Positions 1 to 11,201 of a DNA stretch of 64,000 nt are shown here, piece after piece (the first letter of the stretch is position 1; each line of letters begins with the position of its first letter). The translations under genes were made by a program, and so were the position numbers. This DNA is from Viscum album (Eukaryota > Streptophyta > Magnoliopsida > Santalales > Viscaceae). The DNA is taken from NCBI GenBank assembly GCA_963277665.1, contig OY728136.1, forward strand, positions 809,001,123 to 809,065,122. Reading direction: 5' to 3'. Under the pieces are notes generated by a model that saw nothing but the letters and a program-made list of their open reading frames with translations, had not been told where the DNA came from and did not search any database.

Positions 1-1787
1 ATTTTTATTTTTAATGTTTTTATTTTAATTTTTCATAAATAATTATTTCATTGATTTATTATCACCCCAATGATATGATAATTTAAATGAATGCCCATCT
101 CATTATTTATATCTGTTAGATAAATGTCGTATTCACTATATACATATTTTTTGAGGTGTATCTACATCTCATTTTGATAAATTATATGATGAAATATTCT
201 ATCATTATAATAATTGAAAGAATAATTTTATGAATATTAATGTTGAGGTTTTTTAATTAGATGTTACCATATATTTTACGGGGATTTCAGGTATCACATT
301 TATTTCTTCAAGGATAAGGTAAAATTAACAAATAATTTTTTTGGTGTATAAATAAACATGAATGTATTATATGATTATTATACATTAATTTATGAAGATT
401 TAATTAAGAATATTTTGATCTCAATTTCTAGTGGTTTATGGTTTCTATGATTCCAAAGGGGTAGTTTATTTTTTCAGAAATGAACTTTTTTTATATGATT
501 ATTATTTTGTACACACATCTTCTTTTCTTAGGTGTATATACTTATCCTATAAATTGATACATAATAAATATTATTAATCTAATGATATTATGAGTTGTAT
601 TTAATGTTATTACTTTGTGGGATTATGATTTAAATATTTCAATGTGGAATGGGACACTTTGGAAGGTTTAAAGATTATTTTCCACAAGAATGTTTTTAAT
701 GATAGTTTATAAGAATTTTCATTCAAAAAGGTCAAAAACAATTTTTTTACATATGCTACTCTTGGTATAATTTTTATTGATACCATCCAAAATATTCTCA
801 ATATTTATTGATATTGTATTGAAGATATTTTTATGCAATCTCTATATTTTCCATCAATTTATCATTTTTAATTATATTTTTTTTATCCCATTTCATTTTC
901 ATGTTTTAATCATGTTCCAATGATATTGTTATGGAAAAAATTTATTTCCCTACATATAATCATCTTTCAAATAGATTTTGATGGATCTTTCTTTCCATGG
1001 GATAATCTTGTTTGAAATAGATTAATAAGGAGTCCATTTCTTTTCCTTGAGTTAATCTTGTTTTAATGAAATTTTGATTGAAATAGTTTAATTTATGTTG
1101 GTTAATCAGGTTTGAAATTTTTTTATGGTATCTATTTATATTCCATTGTTTAATCATGTTTCAGATATATTTTTTATAGAACTCATTTCATTTCCACTAG
1201 TTAAATTGATTTTTATGAAACCCATTTGGTTTCCCTATATCGAAATAGTTTCAAAGAGATTGTTATAGAATTAGTTTTTTTAAATGATTTAATAATGTTA
1301 TAAATGATTTATTAGTTGTTAAAATTATTTTAGGATTAATTGAAATATTTTTTTTAATTTTATAATGGTAATTTGACATTTGATTCATGTTATTAAATAA
1401 TGGTGGGTGGTTCCATTATAAATAAATTATTTTTTATTCAATAATAAATCAATGAGATGTGGGTCTATGATAAACAAATGATGGGTGGTTATGTGATAAG
1501 AATTTATGGTTGGGCCCATGAAATAATTATTTTTTATTGGGTATTGAAGTAAAATGTATGGTTATTCCATTTTTAAGATTGATGGTGAGAGTCAAATGAA
1601 AATGATGTCATAAGTATGCACGTGATTTTTTTTCTTTCTAGGGGTTTTTAGTAATTATAATTAATTATATTGGTATCACATAGATGATGATTATTTATTC
1701 TAATGACACTTACCTTTTCCATCTTTTCATATTTCATGATCCATGTAATGATGGCTGTCACGTACCTTGTCGGAGTGCCATAGCACC
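1..1787 (+). repeat. AT-rich repeat, possibly the 5' LTR remains of element F
   Basis: No gene is visible. The text from about 1180 to 1660 has the same style as the U5-proximal half of element A's LTR (about 6490-6720), with phrases such as GGGTGGGACC-like and CCCATTTTATT-like stretches. The next + strand retroelement traces on the far side of blocks E and A (14.66-16.4 kb) belong to the A family. I therefore infer that this is the left part of element F's 5' LTR, split by the later insertions. The similarity is weak and was judged by eye. Confidence 0.25.
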
Positions 1788-3216
1788 TGACACCCGCCCC
1801 GTCCCATTGAATGTCCTGAAGGGAATTCCCAATCACTGTGGTCTTGTAACTGGTTCCAAGGTATCAATGAAATTATTTAGGAATTATTTCACCAATTTTC
1901 ATAAGAATAAGTAATAAATAGAAATCAATAAGACAAAACTGAATGACTAAAATAAAAAATTCTAATCCAAATTTAAGATTTCATGCCTTCACAAATTTGA
2001 AAAAATCCAAGACTACTAAAATGGAAGGGAATCCATAAAAATCTCGTAATAAACTCTATAAAACTAGAGGGACAACTCCATCAAGAAACCACCCACAACA
2101 CATATATGAGAGGAACACTAGCATCCAGATCCACTACAATCACCACAAACATCATGTCATCACATGGGTCATACATAAAAAGGTCCAAATATACCCAATG
2201 GTATATGTAGGGTGTGAGCAATATCCTAGTAGGATACCACCCAAAATAATGGACTTTATCATATAACATTAAATGAATAAATTAAGATTCACTACTGATT
2301 CAAAATCATTTTAAACATTTTCAAGAAAAGATTTTTGAGATAACCCAATTTCACAGGATTCTCTTTATAGATAACCATTCATTCTTAGAGAATTATAAAA
2401 ATAAAACATCCATGGTTAACATTTAAAAAAATGATCTTATTCTAAGATAAAAATTATTTGAAAAAAATAAACAAATAAAAACGTGAGGTCAACCATATGT
2501 TGATGGGTGAAAAACATCACATAACACACATGTCACATGTGAGTACAACAGGTAAATCACTATGGGGAATCTATCTCTAGTAAAACCTTAAAATGTCATG
2601 ACTCTGTGAAAGGTTGTATAGTAACCACAACATACACTATCTTCATGCATGAGTCACTAGAGATGAGAAACATAAAAATTTAAATTGGAGATCAGTCATC
2701 TTCATAGTTTAGCTATTGTTTTTGTCATCAATACAGCTATGAGAAATCTGGAAATCCACATATGTATCACCAAAACACTAGTTCTTGTCATCCCACCTAG
2801 ATTCCTAGGAATCCATTTGTTTTCAATACCTTTTCACATGTTACACTACTCATATATTTAACTTGCACATTCTAAGAATCAAAAATACACAAAGAAATTA
2901 CCACATTCACAAACTATAAAAATGAATCCACAATTTTCAAAGAACAAACACTTTCCATTTTATAGACACCAAAACCTTTCCAAAATATCTTTTACACAAC
3001 ATACACATACATCAATCTCAATATAAAATATTTCAAGAAAATCATACAATTAATTTAATCATTTATATGTCTCTATCCATTTTTAAATCCACAAATAAAC
3101 TAAATCTGTTTCAGAACAAGATTCACATTATTTTATTAATTCACAAGTCTCATTTAAATGTATACAATAAAATCCAATACACCAAAATAATTCATTTCCC
3201 ATTGGAAGATCATTTT
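1788..3216 (-). repeat. Left part of LTR-like block E, interrupted by element A
   Basis: On the - strand this block ends in a relatively GC-rich sequence, GGGACGGGGCGGGTGTCA (complement of 1788-1805), which looks like the 3' end of an LTR. The block resumes after element A at 13595 and runs to about 14655. Because A has a perfect target duplication at the join, the two halves must once have been continuous, giving about 2.5 kb in total. No PBS or coding sequence is visible next to it, so it could be a solo LTR or one LTR of a larger decayed element. The exact ends are uncertain and no target duplication for E was found. Confidence 0.35.
3212..3216. repeat. Target site duplication of element A, left copy (ATTTT)
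   Basis: The five bases ATTTT directly precede the TG that opens the 5' LTR. The same five bases follow the last base of the 3' LTR at 13590-13594. This fixes both ends of element A and shows a normal integrase-mediated insertion. Confidence 0.85.
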
Positions 3217-4890
3217 TGTAACACCCCGGGATTTTATGAGAAATATTATGTTTAATTACGTTGATGTCTTGTGTTGTAAGCTACACCAATATTAGCTTGC
3301 ACTATACGCAACATTGTATTAGATTACAGTATAAGCAAACACTATTCTAGGATTTTGTTGCATGCCAGAGCAACCTTCCTCTAAAGCGTGTGTTGTACGC
3401 AATACTGAGTTTCACTAAACGAGATATTATTATAATATTATTATGAAATAGCCGTTATGAATAGTAACACCCACTTTTTGAAATTTTATAAATTTTTTCA
3501 TTCAAAATTTACTTCATTTTTGGATTCAGAATATCAAAATTAGCCTAGGGTGAATTTTTGGGATTTTTCTGAAAATATTCAATTTTTGATGAATAGTAAA
3601 AACACCCTGTTACTATTTAAAAAGCAGACTTTTTATTTAAATAATCATTTATTTTATTTAAATTTCTTTTAGGTCAAAATAGATACATAATACCTATATA
3701 AGTTCAATGTAATTCATTAGAGTCATTTTATAATAATTTTAGATATATAATTTTTTTTTGAACTTTTAACTACCTTTTACCCACCTCCTAAGAGCATTTG
3801 CAATTGTACATAAAACATAATTTTACCGCTTCTGTGAGTTGAATTTCGAAAATCTGAGAGACACGGTTAATATCAAGGAGTAAAATGTGGTTCAATAAGA
3901 TAAAAATAATTTTTCGTGAATAGTACCTTTTTACTTTTATTTACCACGGTTAAAAGTAAATAAGGTAATTAAGGGTAAAAATGATTTTATTATTACCCTA
4001 ACACATGTTATAATTCTATTGTATAAGTATAATTCGACCAAAAAACCATAGAAATATAATATTATCATTTAGGTCCACTTGGATTAGATTAGGACATTTA
4101 TTATTATTTAATTCAAAGAAGAGTTAAAAGAGTTAAAATCAAAGTTTAATAACTAAAACATTTTTAATATAGGGTTATATATTAGATAAATTAGACTATA
4201 AATATTAATTAGAAATATAAAAATCATTTCTACATAATGATATTTTATTTATAATTTATATACATTAATTAATTAAATTTATTTATGTCATAATGATGAT
4301 GCAGTAATTACCTTATTAATTAAATATTAACATATTGATGTTATAAATACCCAAATTAATGTAATTTGAGAGTTTTTATAAATTACACTAATTTTTAGAA
4401 TAATATGATATGTTATTATTGATTCAATTAACTTTTTTTGAACTAAAAATGCTATAATGATTTTTTCAAAAATCAATTACCAAATAGTGTCAAAATTGAC
4501 ATAAAATAGTTTTTAAAACAAATATTATATTATTAATTGTTTTTCTATTCCTAAAAATCTAAGGTTCGGCCAAATGACTTATATAAGGTTATATATATTA
4601 ATAATGAACCACTTAGGGTTCTTGTGTCTTGTTATAGTATGTTTATTAACCATATTTTGTAAGAAAACAAGAAGACACGGTAAAGGTTAAATTATTTAAC
4701 TTAGAGTTAAATCTAAATGATAAGGTTAAAATAGTAACTTAAACATGTCTAAAACCTATTGGTTGAGATTATTTCGACCCATACCCACTTTAACTTATAA
4801 ATAAATTAATTTTGAGTTATTATAAACCGAATATGACTTTATTATAAAATAATGTTTTAAGTTTTTTCCTAAAGTGCCCCTCTCCTCCCT

Positions 4891-4898
4891 TATAAAAG
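4891..4898 (+). promoter_or_regulatory. TATA box of the element A 5' LTR
   Basis: TATAAAAG lies in CTCCTCCCTTATAAAAGGG, followed by a CT-rich start region (CCTCTTCTCTTTACAC) about 25-30 bases downstream. The same box is preserved in the 3' LTR (11194-11201) and, on the - strand, in element C's LTR (53892-53899), even though much of the surrounding sequence has diverged. Transcription would begin near 4920, leaving about 2.4 kb of LTR as leader. Confidence 0.7.
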
Positions 4899-5189
4899 GG
4901 CACGTCCTACCTCTTCTCTTTACACAATTTTGAGCCTTAAAGCTCAAAAAACCCCTGTACATTTCCCTTCTAAACATCCCTAGAAACATTATAGAGGTTA
5001 TTTTCTTCTCAAAAGACCAACTCTAGTGCCTTAAGAGTAAGCTTAAAAGAGATGCGTCGAAGAAGAGGTAATCTCTTGTACCGATTCTTTCAAGTTTCTT
5101 TCTTCTTAAACATCTTATTATTTAGTTGTTTCATTATAATGTAATAACATAAGTATCACTAATATACTTATATGTTATTATAAATATGA

Positions 5190-5675
5190 AACAACCCCAT
5201 TTAACCTTCTATCCTTCCTATGGAAAATGAAATCATCACGTGTGCATACGTACGGAATATCGTCTCCACGCCGTGGTGTAATCTGTTTTTCCACCATCAC
5301 CCTACTTGGATGGGTATAATGGTGTAAATAATAACTATGTATAGTTATTATAAAATCATACTGATTTTGAGATATTATATCATCCACTCCAATTCAATTC
5401 AATAATTATTGGAACGATTTCATCTCTCGTGTGTACGTACGGATTACCGTCTCCACGACGCGATGAGATTCATTCTCTATGATAACCACTCAAGAATGAT
5501 TATAATGTATATATGATGAATAATAATGAAATATATGAAATTATAAATCTAATGAGTTTATATATATATATATGTGTCTTCTACTTACTTCCATTCAAGT
5601 CAATAATGAAAGGAAAACGGTGTTCATGCGTACATATGACCAACCGTCTCCATGAACGGTGTATTTCATTTCATT
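5190..5675 (+). repeat. Three tandem hairpin modules in the element A 5' LTR
   Basis: There are three units about 190-200 bp apart. Each has a core like TACGTACGGATTACCGTCTCC flanked by arms that can pair. Module 1 (5234-5278) pairs CATCACG with CGTGGTG. Module 2 (5421-5465) pairs CATC and CGTG with CACG and GATG, with ATTTCATC facing GATGAGAT overall. Module 3 (5622-5657) pairs GTTCATG with CATGAAC. Units 2 and 3 are also preceded by a shared word close to CATTCAAGTCAATAAT. The arms differ between modules while the core is conserved. Function is unknown; a structured RNA or a protein-binding array are both possible. Confidence 0.65.
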
Positions 5676-6184
5676 GTTCTATCTAATATATATATATATA
5701 TATACTGAATATATATTATTTATAAATCATTATTTACATTCTGGAAGTAATTAAATCATGATATAAGTAATAATAATATCAAGAACAACAAGTCTAAACA
5801 TGTACGATAAATAAAACGATTTTACCCAAAATGCTGCTTTAACATGGAATTTACAAAATAACGGGTAATATAAAATCATAATTGAACCATATATGATATA
5901 ATAACAATGAATATGATTATGTAATAATTCAATGAAATTATTTAAATCATTATATAGGAGGTTCAGATACGTACGAAGCATATCGGACCTAAGGTAAGGG
6001 ATAACTTTTCCAATCTTGTTTTTATCCGAGATTGTTTATTCGTAAGTATTTACTGGGGTTTTATTTATCATTTATGTCCCTATTTTCTAAAAATAGTTTT
6101 ATGTATTTTTTAAGTCATTTTTACCCATTTTTTGACTTTTACTACATTGTACGTAAGGAAGCTTTCTTATTTTTACCATACGAG

Positions 6185-6213
6185 GTACTTTTTGACTTTT
6201 CCGGCAAAAGTAC
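6185..6213 (+). other. Conserved-loop hairpin in the element A 5' LTR
   Basis: GTACTTTT (6185-6192) and AAAAGTAC (6206-6213) form a perfect 8-bp stem around the loop TGACTTTTCCGGC. In the 3' LTR (12482-12510) one arm has changed to GTGCTTTT, and pairing is kept through a G-U pair. In element C the matching loop CGACTTCTCCG sits between entirely different but still complementary arms (see 51830-51854). Confidence 0.6.
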
Positions 6214-7292
6214 GAGAAGAATGTTTTTTAACATAAACGACATGAATGGATTTTTACAGTTTCATAATGCCTAATTTTAAAGAAGCTTATTCTAAATGAT
6301 TTCATGATTATTTTCAACAAAATACATTTATTTTAATATTTCCCAGCATTTTGAGAAAATAAAATGATTTTGAAGAAGAAAGGATATTTTCCTCAAGAAT
6401 TCATTTCAAGTGTTTTATCAAAACTATTTTTCCATCTACGATGAAATTATTGAGTATGTTTATGTTTCAAGTATAATTTATCTATTATTTACATGGTTTT
6501 ATTTTACTTATGATGAAATGATATCCATTAAATTTATATGGATTATGTTATGATGGGATGATGTTTATTAAACCCATTTTATTTATTGGGTTATTATGAA
6601 TGATGTATGTTTATTTTGTGTCACAAGTAAAAATGATTTCATTATGAGATGGGTGGGACCTATATCTTCCTCCAATTCATTGGGTAAATATTTATATCTC
6701 ATGATATAGAAATGGATATAATGGTAAGTTAATCTGATTCAGTGATACTGGAATGGAACGAGGAGTGAACTCAATTCAGAAAGGGACTTTTTCCACTAAG
6801 ATGGTCTTGGTAGAAATTCCTTGGCTACTATGGAAATAATATCATGTGCTTAATGGTTGCCACAATTATGTGTTTTGTTCCCATTCTATTTTATCATGAT
6901 TTATGTTCCTTTATGATATATTCCTTACGTACTTCCATGATTTATGTCATTTATCATGATTTTGATGTTTAGATTTTATGTTCATGTTTTTGCATTCAAA
7001 TGTTTATGGATTGTTTTACGTTCCCTATGTTTACCCTTACTGAGCATTTGAGATCACCCTTTTTTATGTTTTCTTTTCCCCAGGATATAAAGAAAGGTTT
7101 TAGGGAAGAAACAAAAGGGGAAGATCTTTATGGGAGATGTTGAAGATCTTTCACCATGATTAGAAGATTATATTCTGAGTTTCCAAAGACACTAAACTAT
7201 TACAGTACTTTGGTGTTTCTTTTTGTTATGTATTAGGTATTCCTCAAAGGTAATGTAATATCCATGTTTGTCAAGATTTGGGTCTCTACAGT

Positions 7293-7303
7293 TGGTATCA
7301 GAG
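7293..7303 (+). other. Primer binding site (initiator Met-tRNA) of element A
   Basis: TGGTATCAGAG begins two bases after the CA that ends the 5' LTR. This is the usual plant retrotransposon complement to the 3' end of the initiator methionine tRNA. Its position exactly at the LTR edge makes a chance match unlikely. Confidence 0.9.
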
Positions 7304-7485
7304 GAAATGTTTGGTTAACCTTTGGAGACTAGGATGTGAAAACTGTAGTGAGATCCCTAGAGATATTTCTAAGGTATGTCTCGGGATGTCCATAAGGTTA
7401 CGTATAAGTATAGGTTATAGACCTAGAACTATGGTAAAGATCTTAGAATTTAACCTAATATGTTAGTTATTGAAGGTAATCCCCC

Positions 7486-8064
7486 TTGATTATGATTTTT
7501 TCCTCTCACACAATTCTTTTTGGGTTTTGGAAAATGGATGGAAAGAGGAAGAATCACGATAATGGAGGATATGATGGACAATGGAATGATATTCATTATG
7601 AGAAACCAAATGAAATTGGATTTGTAATTCCACATATCATTATTTTGCCTAATCAGCAATCTCATAATATGATCAATAATCTCAACTTTGGTAGTTTTCC
7701 TGACTTAGCTAATTAGAGAAATATGGAGTTTCATGATTATCATAGAGGAAAGAATGTTCAATTTCCCACATGTAAATCATGTGGGAAGTGGCATCAGGGA
7801 TAATGTTTCATAGGAACTAGAAGATGCTTTGGGTGTGTAAAAGAATGACTCAAAGCCATTAATTATAAAGGAAAAGGTTTAGTTTACACCATGGACAAGG
7901 ATAATGGTATTGCTAAGACATCAACAATGGTTAAATGTTTTAAATGTGGAATGTACGGGCATTATTCGAACCAATTCCCGAAGGGAAAATCTCATGAAGA
8001 AAATCAGCATGGTCATATGGGTATTATTTATGTGGATGATGATTAAGAGACTACAAACGATATA
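7486..8064 (+). pseudogene. Element A gag remnant (zinc-knuckle tail)
   Basis: One frame can be followed through 7486-8064 despite stops (for example at 7714, 7801 and 7846). It contains CKSCGKWHQG followed by CFIGTRRCFGC, matching the C..CGK.H.G.C...CF.CGK layout of Del/Tekay gag proteins. About 60 codons later comes a second knuckle, KCFKCGMYGHYSNQFPKGK, in which the last Cys is Phe. The part upstream of 7486 is not recognisable as a gag N-terminal or capsid domain. The sequence just upstream of the first knuckle is rich in Asn, Gly and His. It is non-functional in this copy. Confidence 0.65.
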
Positions 8065-8719
8065 TGAGATTAAATAAATGATGAAGATCAGTCAGTGGTT
8101 TAAGAAGTTAGTGGAATTATTGTATGTTTATCAAGAATAATGTATGGCACTATGGAATAAAGAAAAACCTAAGTATTGTTACACTGTTGTCTTTCCTTGA
8201 GTTTTTGAAAGTATATGATGAATGGTACCGGTAACCATAAAAGGTTATTCAGATATTTTTGGAAGGTAAATTATATATACATAATTAAAGGATAAAGAGA
8301 TAATGAGATGTTTGATAGTATTAATGAGCTCATGACTGGTATAAGGACAAAGTGATATCATGGTTTGAGTTTACATAATTTTGGTATTTTGGTATGTGGA
8401 ATGAGTTAACTTTTGACAACATTCATGTTTTCACTAAGGTTCAATGGGTATTCATTTTTCAATAGAATAAATGATTAAGGTATTCAAATATTTGGAATGT
8501 GACCAACAAGATATATCGTATGATAGATGATGGTATTCACATGTTTTGTAGATGACATTTCTAGAAATCGTTTACATTGCACTGTGAGATTGGATAAAAG
8601 TATTTTGGATAAGCCTAAATATTTGAATGGATTATGTTGGACATCATATAGTATTGTATAAGGATAGAACCTTTTTCCTATATTATTTTTGGAATGTTAT
8701 AATGGTGATGTTTTAGAAA
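8065..8719 (+). other. Decayed interior of element A
   Basis: This is the part of the interior where protease and RT would be expected. No domain is convincing. One frame near 8545 reads CFVDDISRN, which resembles the RT FVDDI motif, but neither flank supports it. The block is too short to hold a full pol region, so most of it was deleted or never present. Confidence 0.4.
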
Positions 8720-8837
8720 AAGGACAACTTGTAGGACAAACAACAACCCGTCGCGTCGGACAAGGTTGTGGGAATCGAACCCACAACTAAAGTGCGACAG
8801 GCCTTTATAGCCTACCACTGTCCTACAAGAAGTCCTT
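8720..8837 (-). repeat. tRNA-like (SINE-type) element with inverted ends
   Basis: On the - strand there is a perfect Pol III B box, GGTTCGATTCC, inside a self-pairing T-arm (GTGGG/CCCAC). It lies 33 bases after an A-box-like TAGGACAGTGG. This is typical of a tRNA or a tRNA-derived SINE head. Unusually, the unit is bounded by a 19-base inverted repeat (8720-8738 and 8819-8837, 17 of 19 matching, core CTTGTAGGACA/TGTCCTACAAG), not by direct repeats. It is clearly richer in GC than its surroundings. No clean anticodon arm is seen, so it is not called a functional tRNA gene. Confidence 0.55.
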
Positions 8838-9169
8838 GGTTAGTATAAACTAGTTTTATTTTCTTAGGTGGTATGATAGATGAAGTGTAAGTCCATTTTT
8901 GGAACCATATACGATTAATCTCACCATAGATGGACTTATGTATATAACTTTTTCTAACCTTATGTTTGAGACATATGGAATGACCTATCATTCTATCGCA
9001 TGATCTACTAACACTTTGAAAAAGACAAATTAAAATTAATTTCTTTAAGAGATGAAGTGGAAATTGTTCAAGGCATGAGCAACGGTAAGATTGTACCAAA
9101 AACAGCTAAGTATTTCTTTTAATTCAAAAATTCTTCAACATTTGGGAAATGATCTTGGAAACCAAAAAT

Positions 9170-9518
9170 GTTTTCATAGTGCCCTCATATCTGATGAATC
9201 CGATGGTACCTTAAATCATCACAAATTTATGGCTTTATGATTATTGGATTTTTCCTAGCCATGTTCTCTACCACTCTCCATCAGAACATGATGGTTAAAT
9301 TTCTCTTCCATATCCATATTTTCACCTATGTTGTCCTATGTGGAAAACGAGTGTTGAGTTACTTTTGGTGACCGTTATGATTCTAACTTTCCTTTTTAAA
9401 ATGATGTTTTATTATTCCTTTTTACGATGTGGGTTTATATTAAATATACTTTCATGTAGTAAAACATTTATAACCCCAACGAATTTCGAGGGCGGAATTC
9501 ATTTTAAGGGGGGTAGAA
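9170..9518 (+). other. Conserved pre-PPT block and polypurine tract of element A
   Basis: The stretch from about 9230 (CCACTCTCCATCAG and TTCCATATCCATATTTTC) to 9518 is recognisable in element C (- strand, 55735-56040) and, more weakly, in element F (about 16100-16334). The end reads GAATTTCGAGGGCGGAATTC, then TTTTAAGGGGGGTAGAA directly before the LTR TG at 9519. The purine run 9506-9518 is the expected primer for plus-strand synthesis. One frame ends NFEGGIHFKGGRM, like the last residues of Del/Tekay polyproteins. Confidence 0.75.
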
Positions 9519-11193
9519 TGTAACACACCGAGATTTTATGAGAAATATTATTTTTAATTAATTTGATGTCTTGTGTTGTAAGATACAAAAATATTATCTT
9601 GCGCTATACGCAACACCATATTAGCTTACAGTATACACAAACACTATTCTAGGCATGTGTTTCACTCCAGAGAAACCTTCCTCGATAGCGTGTGTTGTAC
9701 GCAATACCGAGTTTCACTAAACGAGATATTATTATAATATTATTATAAACTAGTCATTATGAATAGTAATACCCAGTTTTTGAAATTTTATAAATTTTAT
9801 CTTTGAAAATGGACTTCATTTTTGGATTCGGAATATCGAAATTATCCTAGGGTGAATTTTTGGTATTTTTTTGAAAACATTCAATTTTTTATGAATAGTG
9901 AAAACACTGGGTTACTATTTAAAAAAAGACTTTTTATTTAAATAATCATTTATTTTATTTAAATTTATTTTAGGTAAAAATAGATACATAATACCTATAT
10001 AATTTCAATGTAATTCATTGGAGTCATTTTATAATAATTTTAGATATATAAAAAGAATTGAACTTTTTACTGTCTTTTACCCACCTCCTAGGGGCATTGG
10101 CAATTGTACATAAAACATAATTTTACCGCTTCTGTGAATTGAATTTCAAAAATAAGAGAGACACGGTTAATATCAAGGAGTAAAATGTGGTTCAATAAGA
10201 TAAACATAATTTTTAGTGAATAGTAACTTTTTACTTTTATTTACCAAGGTTAAAAGTAAATAGGGTAATTAAGGGTAAAAATGATATTATTATTACCCTA
10301 ACACATGTCCTAATTCTATTGGATAAGTATAATTCGACCAAAAACATCATTAGGAATATAATATTATCATTTAGGTCCACTTGGATTAGATTAGGACATT
10401 TATTATTATTTAATTCAAAGAAGGGTTAAAAGAGTTAAAATCCATTTTTAATAACTAAAACATTTTTAATATAGGGTTACACATTAGATAAATTCGACTA
10501 TAAATATTCATTAGAAATATAACAATATTTAATACATAATTATATTTTATTTGTATTTTTTATACATTAAATAATTTAATTTATTTATGACACAATGATG
10601 ATGCAGTAATTACCTTATTAATAAAATATTAACATAATTGATGTAATAAATACCCAAATAAATGTAATTTGAGACATTTTATGAATTACACAAATTTTAT
10701 AGGTTAATATGACATGTTAGTATTGATTCAATTAATGTTTTTCTAACTAATCATGTTATTATGATTTTCACAAAAATCAATTTCCAAATAGTGTGAAAAT
10801 TTACATAAAATAGTTTTTGAAACAAATATTATATTATTAATTTTTATTCTATTTTTAAAAACCTAAGGTTCAGAAAAATGACTTATATAAGGTTATATAT
10901 ATTAATAATTAACCACTTTGGGTTCTTCTGGCTTGTTATAGTATGTTTATTAACCATATAGAGTAAGAAAACAAAAGGTCATGGTAATGGTTAAATTATT
11001 TAACTTAGAGTTAAATCTAAATGATAAGGTTAAAATAGTAACCTAAACTTTTCTAAAACCTATTGGTTGAGAGGATTTTGACCCATCCCCACATTATTTT
11101 ATAAATAAAGTAATTTGGAGTTATTATAAACCGAATATGACTTTATTATAAAATAATATTTTAAGTTTTTCCTAAACGGCCCCTCTCCTCCCT

Positions 11194-11201
11194 TATAAAA
11201 G
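11194..11201 (+). promoter_or_regulatory. TATA box of the element A 3' LTR
   Basis: TATAAAAG sits in the same CT-rich context as in the 5' LTR. From here transcription would read out into block E downstream. Confidence 0.6.

Larger units (their letters stand above)
5068..7083 (+). other. Candidate intron in the LTR-encoded leader of element A
   Basis: A donor-like AGAAGAG|GTAATC lies about 150 bases after the predicted start. An acceptor-like TTTTCTTTTCCCCAG|G, with a preceding pyrimidine run, lies 2016 bases further on. The same pair is in the 3' LTR (donor at 11371, acceptor ending at 13381). In element C the donor word AGAGGTAAT is conserved (- strand, about 53719-53725), but the acceptor side is eroded. 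Splicing would remove the tandem hairpins and join a short leader exon to the last 200 bases of the LTR and the PBS. The sites are seen; splicing itself is inferred. Confidence 0.5.
3217..7290 (+). repeat. 5' LTR of element A
   Basis: It starts TGTAACACCCCGGG and ends GGTCTCTACA, immediately before the PBS. It aligns along its whole length with 9519-13589. In order it contains a U3 with TACGCAACA/TGTTGTACGCA-type inverted words (about 3300-3410), a TATA box at 4891, a likely splice donor at 5068, three tandem hairpin modules (5190-5675), another hairpin at 6185-6213, a conserved CTTACTGAGCATTTGAG box near 7038, and a likely splice acceptor at 7083. Confidence 0.9.

Noticed and set aside
1669..1680. 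TTGGTATCACATAG as element F's primer binding site
   Set aside because: Only the first eight bases fit, no LTR end is recognisable before it, and gag does not follow.
1783..1787. GCACC as a target duplication of block E
   Set aside because: The bases after 14655 (AAGGG) do not match, so the ends of E or its solo-LTR status remain unproven.
8545..8575. FVDDI reading as an RT remnant in element A
   Set aside because: A five-residue match with no supporting flanks is weak in a decayed region.
8745..8830. Functional tRNA gene
   Set aside because: The T-arm and B box are good, but no proper anticodon arm or normal acceptor stem directly after the T-arm can be drawn, so a tRNA-derived element is preferred.
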